A stretch of 64,000 nucleotides of DNA from Deltaproteobacteria bacterium (GTDB lineage Bacteria > Desulfobacterota > Desulfomonilia > UBA1062). Where the stretch lies: positions 1 to 64,000 of the forward strand of contig JAKPPU010000004.1 of NCBI GenBank assembly GCA_029547185.1, in the 5' to 3' direction. Both the position numbers and the translations under genes were made by a program. Below the pieces are notes generated by a model, which saw only the letters and a program-made list of their open reading frames with translations, was not told the DNA's origin and did no database searches. Positions 62,919 through 64,000 of this stretch are shown here, piece by piece; positions within the stretch are counted from its first letter, which is position 1, and each line of letters starts with the position of its first letter.

Positions 62919-64000
62919 TTGCCACCTCCGATCGCGTCCCGGGCGCAGGGCTCTTCGCACACGCCGCAGCCGGCGCACGAGCTGTTGATGAAGGATTTTT
63001 CATCCCTGAACTCGATGGCAGGGCACCCGAGCCCGATGCACACCTTGCAGCCGTTGCACTTCTCGGGATCGACATGCAGGGGTTTTCCGGTCACCTTCCT
63101 CGATTTCAGGAGAACGCACGGCGCCTTCGATATGATGACCGAAGGGCCTTCGAAGGCCAGCGCCTCCTTGATGGTCTTGCGCGTCTTCTTGACGTCGTAG
63201 GGATCGACCGTCTTCACCCATTCGATGCCTAAGGCCTTCACGAGCTTTTCGAGATCGAGGCTGATCGTGGCCTCGCCCCGGATGGTGATGCCCGTCCCGG
63301 GGTGGTTCTGGGAGCCGGTCATGGCTGTCGTGGAGTTGTCGAGAATCACGACAAGGGCAGCGCCCTTGTTGTAGGCGAGGTTCGTGAGCCCGGTGATGCC
63401 CGAGTGATAGAAGGTCGAGTCCCCGATGACTGCGGCGATCTTCTCCTTCCCGGCCCCGAAGACCGTTGCCATGCCGTGGGCGTGGTTGATGCCCGCCCCC
63501 ATGCACAGGCAGGTGTCGATGGCATCGAGCGGTGGGAGGAAGCCCAGCGTGTAGCAGCCGATGTCTCCCGCGATGAAGGCCTTATTGCGCCGGAGCGCCC
63601 AGAGGAGGCTTCTATGCGGGCAGCCCGGGCACATGCTGGGCGGTCTGCCGGGAAGCGGGGGCTTCACGAAGGGCGCAGGCGCGACGCCCGATATGGTGCT
63701 TTTGATGATGTCCGGGTTCAGCTCGCCGCACAGGGGAAGCCTGTCCTTGCCGTGGCAGTCGATACCTAGGGCCTTGATCTGGTCTTCCATGAAGGGATCG
63801 AGCTCCTCGACCACCCAGAGCTCGTCGACTTGCCCTGCGAACTCACGGATGAGCCTGTCGGGCATGGGATACGGCATGCCCAGCTTCAGGAACGACGCCC
63901 CGGGGAAGGCCTCTTTCGCATACTGGTAGGCCACGCCCGAAGAGACGATCCCGAGCTTCCGGTCTCCCGTCTCGATGACATTGAGCGGGGATGTGTTCGA
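62915..64000 (-). CDS. iorA: Indolepyruvate:ferredoxin oxidoreductase, alpha subunit (5' end outside window)
   Basis: 362 codons, the C-terminal half. The TPP-binding core is seen: [36 protein letters not shown] and the Asn-rich [16 protein letters not shown]. The end carries two [4Fe-4S] ferredoxin motifs: [13 protein letters not shown] and [11 protein letters not shown]. The frame is open to the window end, so the pyrimidine-binding domain lies beyond. First gene of the operon with iorB, paaK, ACT and the zinc-ribbon protein. Confidence 0.95.
   Translation of the reverse strand, partial: SNTSPLNVIETGDRKLGIVSSGVAYQYAKEAFPGASFLKLGMPYPMPDRLIREFAGQVDELWVVEELDPFMEDQIKALGIDCHGKDRLPLCGELNPDIIKSTISGVAPAPFVKPPLPGRPPSMCPGCPHRSLLWALRRNKAFIAGDIGCYTLGFLPPLDAIDTCLCMGAGINHAHGMATVFGAGKEKIAAVIGDSTFYHSGITGLTNLAYNKGAALVVILDNSTTAMTGSQNHPGTGITIRGEATISLDLEKLVKALGIEWVKTVDPYDVKKTRKTIKEALAFEGPSVIISKAPCVLLKSRKVTGKPLHVDPEKCNGCKVCIGLGCPAIEFRDEKSFINSSCAGCGVCEEPCARDAIGGGK

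Noticed and set aside
62332..63075. N-terminal extension of paaK to 63075
   Set aside because: The extra 248 codons run through iorB and iorA in another frame and are Arg/Pro/Ser-rich; the family start and ribosome binding site are at 62331.
1..64000. CRISPR arrays, rRNA genes, replication origin
   Set aside because: No regularly spaced repeats, no rRNA core sequences and no DnaA-box cluster were noticed on reading; weak evidence by eye only.

Overview
This window reads as chromosomal DNA from an anaerobic Gram-negative bacterium. It is most like the Desulfobacterota/former Deltaproteobacteria, perhaps a syntrophic fermenter. This is inferred from gene content (indolepyruvate:ferredoxin oxidoreductase with phenylacetate-CoA ligase and ACT proteins, a 2-hydroxyacyl-CoA dehydratase activase fusion, TRAP transport, an inverse-autotransporter-like barrel, lipoproteins, HrcA/CIRCE control of groESL); no species is assigned.

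Layout. 1-609 is the end of an integrated element: the C-terminal half of a tyrosine recombinase followed by a 29-bp copy of a tRNA 3' end whose 8-nt acceptor arm fits selenocysteine tRNA (selC). After a TetR regulator and a DUF1285 protein comes a flagellar filament block on the minus strand (flagellin, flaG, fliD) with a plausible sigma-28 promoter and a leader that looks like a CsrA target. Next to it is a glycosyltransferase cluster (5.4-19.3 kb) with two GT2-TPR proteins and two giant multidomain glycosyltransferases (about 1,500 and 1,430 aa). It is interrupted by a complete IS3-family element (7095-8352) whose two transposase frames are in phase, separated only by an amber codon. Joint location suggests glycosylation of flagellin or another surface polymer, but this is inference.

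19.3-23.2 kb holds small envelope genes (Sel1 repeat, YdcF/SanA-like, a transpeptidase-only PBP) and tRNA-Pro(GGG). 23.6-28.5 kb is a tightly overlapping aromatic amino acid operon pheA-hisC-tyrA-aroA-cmk. 28.9-33.4 kb has yacG-pcnB, a TetR gene and groESL with a perfect CIRCE operator. 33.7-41.3 kb carries CoA metabolism: a 1,379-aa activase/dehydratase-like fusion, an enoyl-CoA hydratase/isomerase, an acyl-CoA ligase and a TetR gene.

41.6-51.8 kb is mixed and partly accessory: a mini ferritin-like protein with a double-HD (HD-GYP) protein, an AT-rich transglutaminase-like gene next to tRNA-Pro(CGG), an outer-membrane barrel, a GalT-like protein, pcm, a seven-repeat RCC1 lipoprotein, an isolated hisH and an Hpt-CheW fusion lacking a kinase core. 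51.8-64 kb returns to housekeeping and catabolism: ileS-lspA, two tandem-ACT proteins, a DctPQM TRAP transporter, and the operon iorA-iorB-paaK-ACT-zinc ribbon, cut by the window end. The last block suggests uptake and oxidation of aryl or 2-oxo acids through aryl-acetyl-CoA.
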